Positions 1 through 10,511 of a stretch of DNA of 56,220 nt are shown in pieces. How positions within the stretch are numbered: the stretch's first letter is position 1; each line of letters starts with the position of its first letter. The position numbers and the translations under genes are program-made. The notes beneath the pieces were generated by a model, which saw nothing but the letters and a program-made list of their open reading frames with translations, was not told where the DNA came from and ran no database searches. Source of the stretch: an uncultured Myxococcales bacterium (lineage in GTDB: Bacteria; Myxococcota_A; UBA9042); contig CAIXGW010000066.1 of the NCBI GenBank assembly GCA_903919145.1, positions 1 to 56,220 on the forward strand, written 5' to 3'.

Positions 1-314
1 CCGTCGTGCTGGGCATTCTTGCCGACAATCAGCGACAAAAAGGTGAACGGCTCGGGGTGGGGGTGCTCGGCGTGGCCCCCGTGGGCGGCGGCAGCGTGCG
101 GATCGGCAGCGTGCGGATCGGCGGCGTGCGGATCGGCGGCGGGCTGCCCCTCCGGCTGGTGGGCCTGAGCGGCAGGCTGCGCAGCCGGTGCCTCCGCCAG
201 AGCAGGCCGGGCCGCGGCGATCGTCCCTACGGCCAGCAGCGCGGCAAGGGGAGCGACCAGGAGACGCGCGGCCGCATAGAAGCGGAAAGACACGCGAAAC
301 GACTGAGGCACCAT
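1..314 (-). CDS. atpB: ATP synthase F0 subunit a, N-terminal part (partial, runs off the left edge)
   Basis: The reading frame starts at ATG 312-314 and is still open at the window edge (104 codons). It encodes a signal-peptide-like start (MVPQSFRVSFRFYAAARLL, then an Ala/Leu-rich core ending near ALA-E), an Ala/Gln/Pro linker, a tandem DPHAA pentapeptide tract, a His-rich stretch (HGGHAEHPHPEP), and then FTFLSLIVGKNAQHD, where the conserved part of subunit a seems to begin. Subunit a is the membrane proton-channel subunit of F0. The call rests mainly on position 16 bp downstream of atpI and on the N-terminal style known in some delta-group atpB genes; the conserved helices lie outside the window. 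The His-rich pentapeptide region is unusual. Confidence 0.6.
   Translation of the reverse strand, partial: MVPQSFRVSFRFYAAARLLVAPLAALLAVGTIAAARPALAEAPAAQPAAQAHQPEGQPAADPHAADPHAADPHAAAAHGGHAEHPHPEPFTFLSLIVGKNAQHD
96..140. repeat. 15-bp tandem repeat, three units, inside atpB
   Basis: Three head-to-tail copies of GTGCGGATCGGCRGC (96-110, 111-125, 126-140) encode the DPHAA pentapeptide on the minus strand. The second and third copies are identical and the first differs by one base, which suggests recent slippage or expansion. Confidence 0.85.
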
Positions 315-330
315 GGTTCCTCCGGGCGGT

Positions 331-801
331 CTAGGACGCCGGTGTAGAGCTGGCCGGGCCGTGAGCAGGTGCAGTGGCGGCCACCTCCGGCGCAGTGCCG
401 GCGATGCCAGAGCGGACAGGCAGGGCATGGTTGACAGGCAGGGCGTTCATGGCCGAGCGCGCCGCCACCATCAGCGCCGCCGGGGCCAGCGTAAACGCAG
501 CCAGCAGTGCCATGGGATCGGGGCGAACCACAATCAGCGCACCCAGAACAACGCCGCCCACCACGGCCAATTTGAACGCCAACAGCAGGGCGGCCCGCAT
601 CTTGGCTGAGGGATCGCCCTCTAGCAGGCGCTTGCCAATCCAGCCAAGCGCCAGCAGATTGGCCGCGCCGATGGCCCCGCCGCAGACCAAGCCCTTGATC
701 CAGTCGCCGCGCGACATCGCCGCTGCGGCTGCGCATAGAGCCGCGGTGGCCAGCAGGTGCCAGCGCAAGGCTACATGGGTGATCGCGGGTAGGTCTTGCA
801 T
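331..801 (-). CDS. atpI: ATP synthase subunit I-like membrane protein
   Basis: A 156-residue small membrane protein with about four hydrophobic segments: residues near 12-30, a WIKGLVCGGAIGAANLLALGW segment near 34-54, another near 68-92, and a fourth near 95-115. The pattern of a glycine-rich G-x-x-x-G-A-x-N helix followed by GKRLLEGD fits the AtpI/ATP-synthase-I family, which helps assemble the F0 c ring. It lies 16 bp before atpB on the same strand, the usual operon order. The last 30 residues are Ala/Pro/Thr-rich and probably disordered. No atpZ-like gene is visible upstream. The family call relies on topology and context rather than strong motifs. Confidence 0.65.
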   Translation of the reverse strand: MQDLPAITHVALRWHLLATAALCAAAAAMSRGDWIKGLVCGGAIGAANLLALGWIGKRLLEGDPSAKMRAALLLAFKLAVVGGVVLGALIVVRPDPMALLAAFTLAPAALMVAARSAMNALPVNHALPVRSGIAGTAPEVAATAPAHGPASSTPAS

Positions 802-1248
802 GGGCAGGGAAAGGACTTCTCCGTAGGGGCCCCGCTTGAAGCAACTACTTCAGGCGATTGGCGTTTTTCAGGTCCTGGCCGGGCCAGGGTCAGCTCGTTT
901 GAGTGCATCGCCGGGGTGGATGCGCCCAGGAGCCTGTGGGTAGGGGGCTGATTCTTCGCAGTTTTCTGACGGACTCCGCCGGAGGCGCGCGGCCGCTGCG
1001 GCGCGCTTCGTACCACGGAGGCCGCAGGCGGTCAAGATTGCGCCGGCTGTAGCCCAAGGCGTCCGCAGGCTCGCCGGCCACTGGCCATGCTGGTAAACAC
1101 CAGACTGGACTCTCGCCAGCTGGCTGCCGTCAGCTGGCCGTGCCGCACCCAGGCAAAGGCCCAGGAAGTTGACACCTGGGCGCGCCGTGGGCAGTTTGTG
1201 CGCTGCGCCGGCCCCTGGTTCAGGGGCGGTTCGGAGCTGGCCGCGTTC
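802..1248. other. Intergenic stretch between divergent genes, no gene seen
   Basis: About 450 bp between atpI (minus) and the DUF4175-like gene (plus). The open frames here have no recognisable protein and atypical residue content. A consensus -35 hexamer TTGACA lies at 1169-1174 with only a weak -10 (CAGTTT, 1192-1197) after a 17 bp spacer. No RNA gene or long repeat is seen. Confidence 0.5.
1169..1197 (+). promoter_or_regulatory. Possible promoter of the DUF4175-like gene
   Basis: TTGACA (1169-1174), 17 bp spacer, CAGTTT (1192-1197). The -35 is consensus and the -10 is poor. Transcription from here would start near 1204, which fits translation from ATG 1249 and not from the upstream ATG at 1087. 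Confidence 0.3.
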
Positions 1249-4200
1249 ATGCTTGTAGCGCCTACCCTTCCCGCAGCGCCTGCTCCTGCCACGCCGCCGC
1301 GGTCCGCCGGGACCGATGCGCAGCCGCGCCGCGCCATAGGCCTGTCTCTGCGCGCCGATGCCGATCGCGCCGCCGACGCGCTGCTGCATCGCCTGTGGCT
1401 GCTGCGCGGCCGCTGGCGGTGGGTGGTGGGGCTGGAGGCCGTCTTGCTGGGCGCCGTGGCAGCCCTGGTCGTCATGGCGATCGCAGCGGCGGCCTCTGTA
1501 CTGCTGGACCGGGTGGTCGGTGGCGGCTATCTGGTGGTGCGCGCTGCGATTCCACCGGCGCTGGGCACCGCGCTGGTCATGGCGGTCCACCGTTTTCGGC
1601 AGCAGCGCGATCTGGCCAGCTGGGCCGATGTCCGGGGGCAGCGCCATGCCCAGGCCGACGGCGAGCTCCTGCGCACTGGCGTCGAGCTGGCCCATCAGGT
1701 GCTGGCGGCGCCGGGGCAGTCGGCTCAGCTGGGCTCGCCACTGCTATTGGTGGCCACCCTGGAACACGCCAGCGCAGAAGCCGCGGGCCTTGAGGTCGAC
1801 GTCAAGGCGATTGCCCAGCGCTGCCGGCGCTATGCTGGTTGGCTGGCAGCGGCCCTGGCCGTCCTGGCGGTGGCCGCCCTGCGCGCCCCAGACGAGACAG
1901 CCAAGTGGTTTGCGACCAGTGATGCCCAAGCCCAGACCGCCAAAGAGCTCGGCACCCTGGTGGGCGACATGCGCGTTGAGGTGCAGCCGCCTGACTACGC
2001 TGCGGCCGCGGTGGCCGTCCGCCAGGTCGAAGGCGGCGAGACGGCGGCGCTGCGCGGCAGCCGGCTGACCCTGACCGCCATGCCCTTGCCAGGCCTGCAG
2101 ATCGACGCCGTGGAAGTGCAGGCTACCAAGGCGGCCAAGCCGCGCAGTGAGCGCCAGCCGGTGGCCACCAGCGCCAGCGGCAGCATCGCCTGGCAGCTGA
2201 CGGTGTTGGAGGGCGTGCGCTACCGCTACTGGGGCCGCGACGCCGGTGGCCAGCGCCTCTGCGAAGTCGGCTGGCGCGATCTGACCACCAGCGACGACCG
2301 CGCGCCGCGCGCCGTGCTGAGCGAGGCCAGCAGCGAGGTCGAGGTGCGGCCCGGCCAGACGCTGACCGTGAAAGGCGAGGTGGAAGACGACCTGGGCCTG
2401 CTGCAGGTGGACCTGGTGGTCACGCGGCCGGGATCCGGGGTGGAGCGTCGGCCGATGACCGTGCAGAGCGGCGCGCGGCAGGCGAGCCTGACCGAAGTGC
2501 TGCAGGTAGACACGCTGCAGCTGCGGCCAGGCGAAGTGGCGCAGCTGCACCTGGAGGCCAGCGACGCCAATCCTTTTGACTCGGCCCGCAAAGGGTTGTC
2601 TGACAAGTGGCGGGTGCGCATGTTCTCTGCGGATCGCCACCACACCCGGGTGCTCGACGCCATCTCTGCCATGGCCGACCAGTGGACGCTGCGCCTGGCC
2701 GAGCGCCTGGAGAAAGACCCGGCGATCCAGAAAGTCGAGCTGGCGGCGGCGCTCAAGACCCGCGCGCAGCTGGCCGCCGAAGAACAGCGCTCGCTAGACG
2801 GCCTGCGCGCCTGCAAGCAACTGCTGGCCGACGATGTCATCGCCAAACCCAGAACTCTCAATGACCTGGACACAATCGAGCGCGAGCTGCAAGAGGCCAT
2901 GGCCGAAGAAACCCAGGCGATCGTCCGCACAGAGGGCGAGGCCAGCGGCTATTCCGAGATGCGCGACCTGTATGCGCTGCAGCGCGTGCACGCCGTGGCG
3001 ATTGCCGCCCAGGAGCGCGCGGTGTCGGCGCTGGCCGGACTGGCCAGGGATGAGCACGAGGCGCTGATGGTGCGCCAGGCGCAGCAGCTGGCCGCTACCC
3101 AGCAACAGCTGTTGACCACGCTGGAGAAATTGGCCAACAACGACGCCAAGCCGCTGCAGGCTGAGGCGGAGCGGATGATCGAAGACCTGGAGCGCCAGCT
3201 CGACCAGCTGACTGCCGGGGCCCAAAAGCAGGCGCAGCTGGTGCCAGAGGAACACCTCAACGCCCCAGCGTCTCTGGCCGGCTTGCCCCGCGACCTGGGG
3301 GAACAGCGCGGCGGGCTGGCCGAGGTGCGGCGGCTGCTGCGCGAGGGCAAGACCCGCGCCGCCCTGGAGGCCATGCGCAAGCTAAGCCAAGGACTGCAAA
3401 ATGCCCTGGGCTCCAAGCCCGGAGAAGGCGGCGCCCCTACGGCCAAAGACGAGGCCCTGGCACGGCTGGTCCAAGAGCTGCGGCGCGGCATCGACCACGG
3501 GCTCGACGGCGAAGGCAGACTGCGAGACGAGCTGCGCTCCCCTGCCGAAGAAACCCAGCGTGGGCAAGAAGAACTGCTGCGCCAGGTCCGCGAGCAGGTG
3601 TTGCCCCAAGTGGCAGACTGGGTGCGCGAGGTGCGCGAGTCGCTGCGGGGGCCGCGGATCGTCTCAGCGCAGCTGCGGCGCCACTCTTCTCTTGGGCTGG
3701 TGCGCCAAGCGCTACAGAGTGCGGCCGATGCGCTCGACAAGGCGCGCCTGGACTCGGCGCTGCAGGCCCTGTCTGAGGCCCAGGACGGGCTAGCGGCGGC
3801 GCGGCGAGCGGTTGCGCAGGCGGTGCCAGACAAAGACACCGCCCAGGATGCCCGGCGGCTTGAGCAGGCCGATGAAAAGCTGGACCGGGCGGCCCAGCGG
3901 CTGCGCGCGGCGATGCCGGAGCCCGGCGAGCTGCTGCGCCCGGCGTCGCGAAACCGCGTGGAGGCGCTGGCCGATCACCAGGCCCAGGTGCGGATGGGGG
4001 TCGAGCGGGTGCGAAAGCACTTGGCGGAGTCTCGCGATTCTCACCCTGCGCTGCAGCGCCAGGTCGGCGAGCGGCTGGACCACGCCCTGCAGCTGATGCG
4101 CGAGGCCGAGGATGCCCTGCGCCGGACCGATGCCCAGCGCGCCTTTGACCAGAGCGCAGAGGTGCTTGCCGCCCTGGAGCGCGCGGCAGAGCTGCTGCAG

Positions 4201-4404
4201 CAGGGGGCCCAAGGCCGGCCGGGCGCCGCAGAGCCGGGCGAGCGAGCCGGCCCGGGCGGCAAGGAGCAGGTCGAGGTCCGGTCCGGCAATGCGGGAGACG
4301 CGGCAGACACCTACCGCAAAGACGTGCTCAAGGCCATGCAGCGCGCGGGCCCGGCCGGCTGGCAAGAACGCCTGCAGCGCTACTACAAGGCGATCGCCCG
4401 CTGA
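1249..4404 (+). CDS. DUF4175-like large membrane-anchored coiled-coil protein
   Basis: A 1051-residue protein. The first 210 residues hold about three hydrophobic helices (near 60-85, 95-115 and 195-215). Next comes a beta-rich region (about 240-470) with VEVQPPDY and a DDLGLLQVDLVV segment, typical of the DUF4175-like proteins found in proteobacteria. From about 490 to the end it is highly charged and helical (many Gln, Glu, Arg, Ala), predicted coiled coil, ending KDVLKAMQRAGPAGWQERLQ. The function of this family is not established; homologues often lie near MoxR/von Willebrand factor gene clusters, which are not in this window. The frame is open from ATG 1087, but residues before 1249 look non-coding, so 1249 is preferred (GGAG 14 bp upstream, only modest). 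It runs toward clpB with a 312 bp gap. Confidence 0.6.
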   Translation: MLVAPTLPAAPAPATPPRSAGTDAQPRRAIGLSLRADADRAADALLHRLWLLRGRWRWVVGLEAVLLGAVAALVVMAIAAAASVLLDRVVGGGYLVVRAAIPPALGTALVMAVHRFRQQRDLASWADVRGQRHAQADGELLRTGVELAHQVLAAPGQSAQLGSPLLLVATLEHASAEAAGLEVDVKAIAQRCRRYAGWLAAALAVLAVAALRAPDETAKWFATSDAQAQTAKELGTLVGDMRVEVQPPDYAAAAVAVRQVEGGETAALRGSRLTLTAMPLPGLQIDAVEVQATKAAKPRSERQPVATSASGSIAWQLTVLEGVRYRYWGRDAGGQRLCEVGWRDLTTSDDRAPRAVLSEASSEVEVRPGQTLTVKGEVEDDLGLLQVDLVVTRPGSGVERRPMTVQSGARQASLTEVLQVDTLQLRPGEVAQLHLEASDANPFDSARKGLSDKWRVRMFSADRHHTRVLDAISAMADQWTLRLAERLEKDPAIQKVELAAALKTRAQLAAEEQRSLDGLRACKQLLADDVIAKPRTLNDLDTIERELQEAMAEETQAIVRTEGEASGYSEMRDLYALQRVHAVAIAAQERAVSALAGLARDEHEALMVRQAQQLAATQQQLLTTLEKLANNDAKPLQAEAERMIEDLERQLDQLTAGAQKQAQLVPEEHLNAPASLAGLPRDLGEQRGGLAEVRRLLREGKTRAALEAMRKLSQGLQNALGSKPGEGGAPTAKDEALARLVQELRRGIDHGLDGEGRLRDELRSPAEETQRGQEELLRQVREQVLPQVADWVREVRESLRGPRIVSAQLRRHSSLGLVRQALQSAADALDKARLDSALQALSEAQDGLAAARRAVAQAVPDKDTAQDARRLEQADEKLDRAAQRLRAAMPEPGELLRPASRNRVEALADHQAQVRMGVERVRKHLAESRDSHPALQRQVGERLDHALQLMREAEDALRRTDAQRAFDQSAEVLAALERAAELLQQGAQGRPGAAEPGERAGPGGKEQVEVRSGNAGDAADTYRKDVLKAMQRAGPAGWQERLQRYYKAIAR

Positions 4405-4716
4405 CAGCTCCCCACGGGGGCTCCTGTCGCCCTCACCAGCCCTGCGACTGAGCTTGCTGGAGTCGTGACAGCGCACAATGGCGCCCACGGCGGCGCTTCG
4501 GCGGCTCTGGGCAACCTTGACAGTCGCAAGCCCTGTCCTTTGCTAGACACGTCACCTGACTTGCCTGCCCAACCCCTTGGGAACGCAGCGAGCTCGGGCT
4601 GGCCGCCCACCGACGCGACAGTCCTGAAATCACAGTCAGCCCCGGACCACACCAGAGAAGCCCTATCGGCATGGGCGCGGTGGTGGCGCCGGGCGACGCC
4701 AAGGGGAGAGAGGGCC
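4405..4716. other. Intergenic stretch upstream of clpB
   Basis: 312 bp holding a candidate clpB promoter (4517-4546) and a purine-rich ribosome site just before 4717. The clpB frame is open back to ATG 4465, but that extension has no ClpB homology and contains the promoter-like site. No CIRCE-type inverted repeat was found. Confidence 0.5.
4517..4546 (+). promoter_or_regulatory. Candidate clpB promoter
   Basis: TTGACA (4517-4522), 18 bp spacer, TGCTAG (4541-4546). The -35 matches the vegetative consensus exactly. A classical sigma-32 CCCCAT-type -10 is not seen. The distance to the clpB ATG is about 170 bp. Confidence 0.4.
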
Positions 4717-7302
<2,586 letters not shown>

Positions 7303-7440
7303 CGAATAGCCCTGCTGTCGCTGGGCCAGGTTTTGGCCGGTCTCTTGGCCCCAAGGTCGCGGTCTTGGCGCCAACCTGCCGCGCCAGGACGCCGCAGCGG
7401 GTCCAACGGGCTCAGAACAATGCCAAGGTGCAGCAGCTGG

Positions 7441-7827
7441 TCACTTGGCGGCGGCGGCCAGCCCGCGGAGCAACTCACCGACCTGGGTCACCAGCGCAAA
7501 GGGGTCAAACGGCTTGGCGATGCAGGCCAGTGCTCCAAGTTTGATCAGCATTTGCGAGGTAGCGGCATCGAGCCGGGCGGTCAGAAACACCACGGCAATG
7601 CCTGCGGTGCGGGGATCGGCGCGCAGCCGCTGCAGGGTCGCCGGACCGTCCAGCTCGGGCATCATCACGTCCAGTAGGATCAGGTCCGGCAAGCTCTCTG
7701 CGGCCATGGCAAGGGCTTCTGCGCCGCTTGCCGCACAGCGAATGGCGTGTCCGCCGACCTCTCCCAAGGCGATTTCGCCCACCAGCCGAATGTCGGGCTC
7801 GTCATCGACCAGCAGCAGCTGCGCCAT
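7441..7827 (-). CDS. Single-domain CheY-like response regulator
   Basis: 128 residues, a stand-alone receiver domain. It shows the acidic pair in LLLVDDEPD (residues 8-9), the phosphoacceptor Asp53 in LLDVMMPELDG, the conserved Thr in VVFLTARL and Lys104 in CIAKPFDP. There is no output domain, so it probably shuttles phosphate or acts by protein contact. It is the last gene of a three-gene minus-strand operon, 3 bp after the Hpt gene. With the adjacent Hpt and the receiver of the sigma-54 activator it has the makings of a phosphorelay. Confidence 0.9.
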   Translation of the reverse strand: MAQLLLVDDEPDIRLVGEIALGEVGGHAIRCAASGAEALAMAAESLPDLILLDVMMPELDGPATLQRLRADPRTAGIAVVFLTARLDAATSQMLIKLGALACIAKPFDPFALVTQVGELLRGLAAAAK

Positions 7828-7830
7828 CTT

Positions 7831-8247
7831 CTATCCTCCAGAGCGATTGAGCGGGTACTGCTGGCACAGAGCCTGGCACACCTGATCGCAGCACCCAGCG
7901 AGATCTGCGTGGAGCTCGGCCAGGGCCAGGGTGTCGCCGGCCACCAGCGCGTCTTCGGCAGTCTCGGCCAAGGCCTGCAGGCGCAGCGCCCCTACCTGGG
8001 CCGCCAGCGGAGCCAGCCCGTGGGCCGCCCGCCGCGCTTGGGCCGGCTCCAAGGCGGCCGCCGCCGGCTGCAGGCTGGCCACCCGCTGCGGCGCAACTTG
8101 GCAGAACAGCCCGACCAGCTTGGCCACCAAAGCGGGTCCCCCCTGTTGCTCCAAAGAGAGCAGCACGGCGGGTTGCAGCAGCGGCTGGGAGCCGGAGGCG
8201 GCTGCTTTGCCCCGGCGCCCGCCGGCTGTCGCGGTGGCCACCTTCAT
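7831..8247 (-). CDS. Hpt-domain histidine phosphotransfer protein
   Basis: 138 residues. The first 20 are basic and probably disordered; the rest is a helical Hpt domain. The motif ARRAAHGLAPLAAQVGALRL places the phosphorylatable His at residue 76, with the usual following A/G-rich helix turn (normally AHxLKGxxxxxGA; the GA is kept). Such proteins pass phosphate between receiver domains in the cytoplasm. The start overlaps the stop of the upstream activator gene (8244-8247, ATGA), so translation is coupled. I see no kinase core in it. Confidence 0.8.
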   Translation of the reverse strand: MKVATATAGGRRGKAAASGSQPLLQPAVLLSLEQQGGPALVAKLVGLFCQVAPQRVASLQPAAAALEPAQARRAAHGLAPLAAQVGALRLQALAETAEDALVAGDTLALAELHADLAGCCDQVCQALCQQYPLNRSGG

Positions 8248-10109
8248 GGCAGCACCTCCATTAGTTCCTGAGGGGTCAAGCCAAGTTCTGCCAGCCGACG
8301 GTAGAAGGTCGCCCGGCCAATGCCAAGGAGTCTGGCCGCTCTGGCGCGATTGCCTCGCGCCGCCAGCAGCGCCCGGCGCAAGTCGTGGGGCTCCAGCGGC
8401 TGGCCATCGCTCGCCTGAGGCGGCCCCGCCGGATTGGCCACCTCGGGCGGCAGGTCGTGGCCGCTGATGATCCCGCGGCGGCAGTGGATTACCGCGTATT
8501 CCACTGCGCTTTTTAGCTCGCGGACGTTGCCCGGCCAGTCGTGGGCCAGCAGCCTCTGCAAGGCGTCGGCGTCGACAGAGTGCACCACCCGCCCAGTGCT
8601 GGCAGCGGCGGTCGTCAAGAAGGCCTCTACCAGCATGGGGATGTCGGTGCGGCGCTGGCGCAGCGGCGGTACGGCGATCCGCGCCACCCTCAGCCGGTAG
8701 AGCAAGTCCTGGCGAAAGAGCCCCTGCTGCACCAGGTCGGGCAGGTGGCGGTGGGTTGCGGCCAGGACCCGCACATCGATCTTGCGCGGAACCGTGTCAC
8801 CCAACCTAGTAATCTCGCGCTCTTGCAAAACACGCAACAGAGCAACCTGCAGAGCGGGCGTGACTTCGCCTACCTCATCCAGCAGCAGGGTGCCGCCGTC
8901 CGCTGCTTCCAGCAGGCCCTTCTGATCCGCCTGGGCCCCGGTAAAGGCGCCGCGGCGGTGGCCAAACAGCAGACTGCTCAGCAGCGGCTCGGCCAGTCCT
9001 CCGCAGTTGACCGCGATGAAAGGACCGCGGCTGCGGGTGCTGTGGTCGTGCAAGGCCCGCGCCACCAATTCTTTGCCGGTGCCGGTTTCTCCCTCAATGA
9101 GCACCGTGGTGTCCATGGCCGCCAGATCGCGCACCAGCTGCAGCACCTTGATCATCGGCTCGCTGCTGCCGACCAAGGCCCCCAGGCGCTGGCGGTCGCG
9201 CAGCGCTTGCTTCAAGTCGGCGATCTCGGTCATGTCATAGGCGCAGACAATCGCCCCGCCGCTGTGGCCCGGCTGCTGCAGAATCTCCAGGTCCACCTGG
9301 CGGCGGGCGCCGTCGGCGGCGGCAAAGCGCACCGTCAGGCGCTCGCGCTGCGCCGCCGGCCGCGCCAGCATCGCCGCCAGCGCGGCGCGGTCCGCAGGCT
9401 CTACCGCCCACAGATCCGACCAGCGCCGCCCAATGGCAGAGGCCGGATCCATGCCAAACACCGCCGTGGCCCAGCGATTGACAAACTGGGTGGCCCCGTG
9501 GGCATCGACCGCCACCACGCCCAGGCGCAGGCTATCTAGCACGGCGGCCAGATGGTCGCGGCTCTCTGCCAAGGCCCGGTGGGCGGCGTCGACCCGGCGC
9601 TCGGCGTGCCAGCGGCCCAGCACATGTCGCAGCGACCGCGCCAGCGTTTCTGGTTGTAGATCAGACTTTTCTAGGTAATCGTCAGCTCCGGCACGCCACA
9701 GCGCGTGGGCCGTCTGCGTCGCCGCGGTGCCAGAGAGGATCACCACGGGCCGCAGGTAGCCGGCCTGGCGCAAGCGGGTCAGGATCTGCAAGCCACTGGC
9801 CTCGCCAAGGTGGTAATCCAGCAGCACTACGTCGACCGGATCGGCCAACAGGGCGGCCAGGGCTTGGTCGCCATCGGCATGTTCCTCTACTTGGACGGAC
9901 CAATCGGCAAGGGTCTCAGCGTACAGGCGCACCAGCTGGCGGTGGACGGCGTCATCATCGACGACAGCCAGGCGCAGGGCCTGGGCGACCCCACCAGCCC
10001 CGGGATCCGCTCCGCCTGGCACGGCAAACGGCCAGCGGACTGCAGCCGCAAGCGCTTCTTCTGGCTGTGACGAGTCCGTTGGCCAAGCTGGTCTCACCGC
10101 GGCTCCCAT
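8244..10109 (-). CDS. Sigma-54-dependent response regulator with receiver, PAS, AAA+ and Fis-type HTH
   Basis: 621 residues from ATG 10109. Receiver domain about 45-165 with VVDDD (49-53), phosphoacceptor Asp98 in LLDYHLGE and Lys148. A PAS domain covers about 185-300. The sigma-54 AAA+ domain covers about 310-545 with Walker A GETGTGKE (340-347), the sigma-54 contact loop GAFTGA (387-392) and Walker B TLLLDEVGEV. A C-terminal Fis-type helix-turn-helix (RARAARLLGIGRATFYRRL) follows. It should activate RNA polymerase-sigma-54 after phosphorylation. The frame is open to 10388, but that extension is low-complexity and overlaps the phased GAGAC repeats, so 10109 is preferred; its ribosome site is weak. 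It is first in an operon with Hpt and CheY-like genes. Confidence 0.93.
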   Translation of the reverse strand: MGAAVRPAWPTDSSQPEEALAAAVRWPFAVPGGADPGAGGVAQALRLAVVDDDAVHRQLVRLYAETLADWSVQVEEHADGDQALAALLADPVDVVLLDYHLGEASGLQILTRLRQAGYLRPVVILSGTAATQTAHALWRAGADDYLEKSDLQPETLARSLRHVLGRWHAERRVDAAHRALAESRDHLAAVLDSLRLGVVAVDAHGATQFVNRWATAVFGMDPASAIGRRWSDLWAVEPADRAALAAMLARPAAQRERLTVRFAAADGARRQVDLEILQQPGHSGGAIVCAYDMTEIADLKQALRDRQRLGALVGSSEPMIKVLQLVRDLAAMDTTVLIEGETGTGKELVARALHDHSTRSRGPFIAVNCGGLAEPLLSSLLFGHRRGAFTGAQADQKGLLEAADGGTLLLDEVGEVTPALQVALLRVLQEREITRLGDTVPRKIDVRVLAATHRHLPDLVQQGLFRQDLLYRLRVARIAVPPLRQRRTDIPMLVEAFLTTAAASTGRVVHSVDADALQRLLAHDWPGNVRELKSAVEYAVIHCRRGIISGHDLPPEVANPAGPPQASDGQPLEPHDLRRALLAARGNRARAARLLGIGRATFYRRLAELGLTPQELMEVLP

Positions 10110-10173
10110 GCCCAGCTCGCCAAATCTGCGGGCGCCCCAGTTTGCCCCCGGGGGGCCCCTGGCGCAAGGCCGC

Positions 10174-10259
10174 GAGACAGCTGTGAGACGGATCCTTGGG
10201 CCCCGACCACCGCCCGAGACAGCCATGAGACAGCATTGAGACGACCGTGAGACACCTGC
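10174..10259. repeat. 11-bp phased GAGAC direct repeats (candidate regulator-binding array)
   Basis: GAGAC occurs at 10174, 10185, 10216, 10227, 10238 and 10249. Spacing is exactly 11 bp inside each cluster (two units, then four units) and 31 bp between the clusters. Unit consensus is about GAGACRGCNNT; on the other strand it reads YTGTCTC. One-turn phased direct repeats are typical of OmpR/PhoB-family sites, and the position 170-245 bp upstream of a sigma-54 promoter suits an enhancer. Confidence 0.7.
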
Positions 10260-10418
10260 GGCGCACCGCCCCCACCGGCTCCAGCCCCTGGCAGCGGCGA
10301 AGGCCCTGGAACAAGCGCAATCTTGAGCCGCAGCCGCAGACCCAAGGGCGGCATCCGCGGGCGGAATCACGCCAGCCTTGATGTGCAATTCTATGTGACT
10401 GGGTAAATTTTTTGCGGA

Positions 10419-10435
10419 TTGGCACGAATTTTGCT
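10419..10435 (+). promoter_or_regulatory. Sigma-54 (-24/-12) promoter of the OmpA-family gene
   Basis: TTGGCACGAATTTTGCT matches the RpoN consensus TTGGCACG-N4-TTGCW with the invariant GG (10421-10422) and GC (10433-10434) spaced by exactly 10 bp. Expected start of transcription is near 10446, about 65 bp before ATG 10512. Confidence 0.85.
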
Positions 10436-10511
10436 AAACTCGCCGCGGCTGGCGCGATCAACGCGCCGCTCCAGATTCGCGGGCTGTGCCCCGCTTTGCC
10501 CAGGAGATACC

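Larger units (their letters stand above)
10110..10511. other. Divergent regulatory region between the EBP operon and the OmpA-family gene
   Basis: 402 bp with no gene. It contains two clusters of phased GAGAC units (10174-10259) and a -24/-12 promoter (10419-10435), then a short leader to ATG 10512. The arrangement of distal repeats and proximal sigma-54 promoter is that of an enhancer-controlled promoter. Confidence 0.7.

Noticed and set aside
771..1016. Minus-strand open frame upstream of atpI as atpZ
   Set aside because: It lacks the two membrane helices and glycine pattern of AtpZ and reads as Arg/Pro/Ser-rich noise.
1087..1248. Upstream ATG extension of the DUF4175-like protein
   Set aside because: The added 54 residues are Arg/Cys/Trp-rich without a family match and lie over a promoter-like site; ATG 1249 fits better.
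4465..4716. N-terminal extension of ClpB
   Set aside because: The ClpB N domain begins exactly at 4717 after a good ribosome site; the extension covers a promoter-like sequence.
10110..10388. N-terminal extension of the sigma-54 activator
   Set aside because: It is low-complexity and overlaps phased regulatory repeats; the receiver domain is complete without it.
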